52,669 bases of DNA from a bacterium (GTDB taxonomy: Bacteria; CLD3; SB21), in the NCBI GenBank assembly GCA_019695335.1, contig JAIBAF010000022.1:1-52669 (forward strand), in the 5' to 3' direction. The translations under genes and the position numbers were made by a program. The notes beneath the pieces were generated by a model. It did no database searches. It was not told where the DNA came from and saw only the letters and a program-made list of their open reading frames with translations. This document shows, piece by piece, positions 51,189 through 52,669 of this stretch; within the stretch, counting starts at the first letter, position 1; the number at the start of each line of letters is the position of its first letter.

Positions 51189-51205
51189 AAATATTATTAA
51201 TATTT
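51189..51205 (+). promoter_or_regulatory. Palindrome in the sufB leader
   Basis: AAATATTA, one T, TAATATTT: a perfect 8-bp inverted repeat with one-base centre, 20 bases before the sufB ATG. It could be a binding site for an iron or Fe-S-responsive repressor or a weak RNA stem. Confidence 0.4.
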
Positions 51206-51224
51206 AATTTATATTGGAGATTTC

Positions 51225-52669
51225 ATGAGCACTGAAGTGCATGAAATTGAGCAACTAACCGGTACCGATTACAAATACGGCTTTGTTACCAATATTGAAT
51301 CCGAATCGATTCCTCCCGGGCTGAATGAGGACATCATTCGATTAATTTCGGCTAAAAAAAATGAACCTGCTTTTTTGCTCGAGTGGCGTTTAAAGGCGTA
51401 TCGCCATTGGCTCAAAATGCTGGAAGAAGGCGAGCCGTCATGGCAAAATGTTCATTACTCGAAAATCAATTATCAGGACATCGTTTATTACGCCGCTCCC
51501 AAACAGCAGAAAAAATTAAACAGTCTGGATGAAGTTGATCCTGAACTTCTAAAAACTTATGAGAAACTAGGTATTCCGCTGAAGGAACAGGAAATTCTCA
51601 GCGGTGTTGCCGTCGATGCCGTGTTCGACAGTGTGTCGGTTGCGACAACGTTCAAATCCAAACTGAAAGAACTCGGTATCATTTTCTGTTCTTTCTCCGA
51701 TGCCGTTCGAGAACATCCTGACCTGGTTCAAAAATATCTCGGGTCAGTTGTGCCCTACACCGATAATTTTTTCGCTACACTGAACTCAGCCGTATTCAGT
51801 GACGGATCATTTGTCTATATACCCAAAGGCGTGCGCTGCCCGATGGAACTTTCGACGTACTTTCGGATCAATGCAAAAAATACCGGGCAATTTGAGCGCA
51901 CGTTGATTGTTGCCGATGAAGGCAGCTACGTCAGCTATCTCGAAGGTTGTACCGCACCGGTACGTGACGAAAATCAATTGCACGCGGCGATTGTTGAATT
52001 GGTTGCTCTCGACAACGCACAAATCAAATATTCCACCGTCCAGAACTGGTATCCCGGCGATAAAGAAGGCAAAGGCGGTATTTATAATTTCGTCACCAAA
52101 CGCGGTAAATGCGCCGGTGTCAATTCTAAAATCTCATGGACACAGGTGGAAACCGGTTCGGCTATTACATGGAAATATCCGAGTTGTATTTTGATGGGTG
52201 ATAATTCGGTTGGCGAATTTTATTCCGTCGCTGTGACCAATGGCCGTCAACAAGCCGACACTGGCACTAAAATGATCCATATCGGTAAAAATACACGCAG
52301 TACGATCGTTTCAAAAGGTATTTCGGCAGGTTTCGGTCAAAACACGTATCGCGGTCTCGTCAAAGTTCAAAAAGGCGCCGCCAACGCACGCAATTTTTCA
52401 CAATGCGATTCACTTCTGCTTGGCGATAAATGTGGCGCTCACACATTTCCTTACATCGAAGTTAAAAACAATTCTGCAACGGTCGAACATGAAGCATCCA
52501 CTTCTAAAATCGGCGAAGACCAGATTTTTTATTGCAATCAGCGCGGACTCTCGACCGAAGACGCCGTCAATATGATCGTCAACGGATTCTGTAAGGAAGT
52601 CTTCCGCGAACTTCCGATGGAATTTGCCGTCGAAGCGCAGAAGTTATTGGGAGTAAGTCTGGAAGGAAG
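51225..52669 (+). CDS. sufB: Fe-S cluster assembly scaffold SufB (end cut off)
   Basis: The frame opens at ATG 51225 (GGAG upstream) and stays open for 481 codons to the window edge. It translates as Suf[21 protein letters not shown], then [81 protein letters not shown] and [17 protein letters not shown]. The last visible residues, [10 protein letters not shown], are those at which SufB normally ends, so only a few codons are missing. SufB forms the SufBCD complex that builds Fe-S clusters. sufC and sufD probably follow beyond the window. Confidence 0.97.
   Translation, partial: MSTEVHEIEQLTGTDYKYGFVTNIESESIPPGLNEDIIRLISAKKNEPAFLLEWRLKAYRHWLKMLEEGEPSWQNVHYSKINYQDIVYYAAPKQQKKLNSLDEVDPELLKTYEKLGIPLKEQEILSGVAVDAVFDSVSVATTFKSKLKELGIIFCSFSDAVREHPDLVQKYLGSVVPYTDNFFATLNSAVFSDGSFVYIPKGVRCPMELSTYFRINAKNTGQFERTLIVADEGSYVSYLEGCTAPVRDENQLHAAIVELVALDNAQIKYSTVQNWYPGDKEGKGGIYNFVTKRGKCAGVNSKISWTQVETGSAITWKYPSCILMGDNSVGEFYSVAVTNGRQQADTGTKMIHIGKNTRSTIVSKGISAGFGQNTYRGLVKVQKGAANARNFSQCDSLLLGDKCGAHTFPYIEVKNNSATVEHEASTSKIGEDQIFYCNQRGLSTEDAVNMIVNGFCKEVFRELPMEFAVEAQKLLGVSLEG

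Overview
The window is a dense stretch of bacterial chromosome with moderate-to-low GC, and I see no phage, insertion sequence or CRISPR array. It points to an FCB-superphylum bacterium. Two large secreted proteins end in the NYPNPFNP-type C-terminal sorting domain typical of type IX secretion cargo. There is a TonB receptor with an N-terminal carboxypeptidase-like domain, a LytS/LytTR pair with a 2TM-domain protein, a DUF2851 protein, a GWxxNFDAGPDF-type family seen in Bacteroidota and relatives, and a bactofilin joined to atpZ/atpI. Several promoters match the ordinary -35/-10 consensus with 17-18 bp spacing (upstream of sufB, tlpA, the atp operon and tRNA-Leu). This differs from the -33/-7 promoters of Bacteroidia, so a lineage such as Ignavibacteria, Kapabacteria, Calditrichota or KSB1 is more likely. 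The exact phylum is an inference.

Layout. 1-6806: partial ClC channel, two outer-membrane barrel genes (one an OprP/OprO-like porin behind an array of ~11-bp phased repeats), then a leftward run RND exporter > NlpC/P60 lipoprotein > beta-carbonic anhydrase. 7003-13485: Slt-type lytic transglycosylase, DUF2851 protein, and a rightward run of alpha/beta hydrolase, SnoaL-like lipoprotein and crotonase. 13512-15692: a small cassette of Cys-rich and outer-membrane proteins that may deal with metals, ending in a frameshifted lipoprotein. 15662-20829: leftward operon TPR protein > TonB receptor > 2TM protein > LytS kinase > LytTR regulator. 21075-22706: small barrel protein and epoxide hydrolase.

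22760-32508 is one leftward operon behind a consensus promoter: M23 peptidase, bactofilin, atpZ, atpI, atpB, atpE, atpF, atpH, atpA, two related small lipoproteins, atpG, atpD, atpC. The lipoprotein pair inside the F-type ATP synthase operon is the least explained part of the window. A strong RNA hairpin lies between atpE and atpF, and subunit a ends in a histidine-rich tail.

32651-44407: leftward operon of barrel protein, M1 metallopeptidase and an unknown membrane protein; FHA protein; AlkD-like repair protein; tRNA-Leu(CAG); receiver-kinase hybrid; LpxL-like acyltransferase with RNase HI; RluA-type pseudouridine synthase; LipM-like octanoyltransferase; then pgsA, pgpA and sucD (with a 35-residue lysine-rich tail), and aroQ. 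44463-50361: two overlapping genes for type IX secretion cargo (Ycf48/BNR repeat protein and an S8 protease with FG-GAP/ASPIC domains). 50465-52669: TlpA-like thioredoxin and, divergently, sufB, which runs off the window only a few codons from its expected end.
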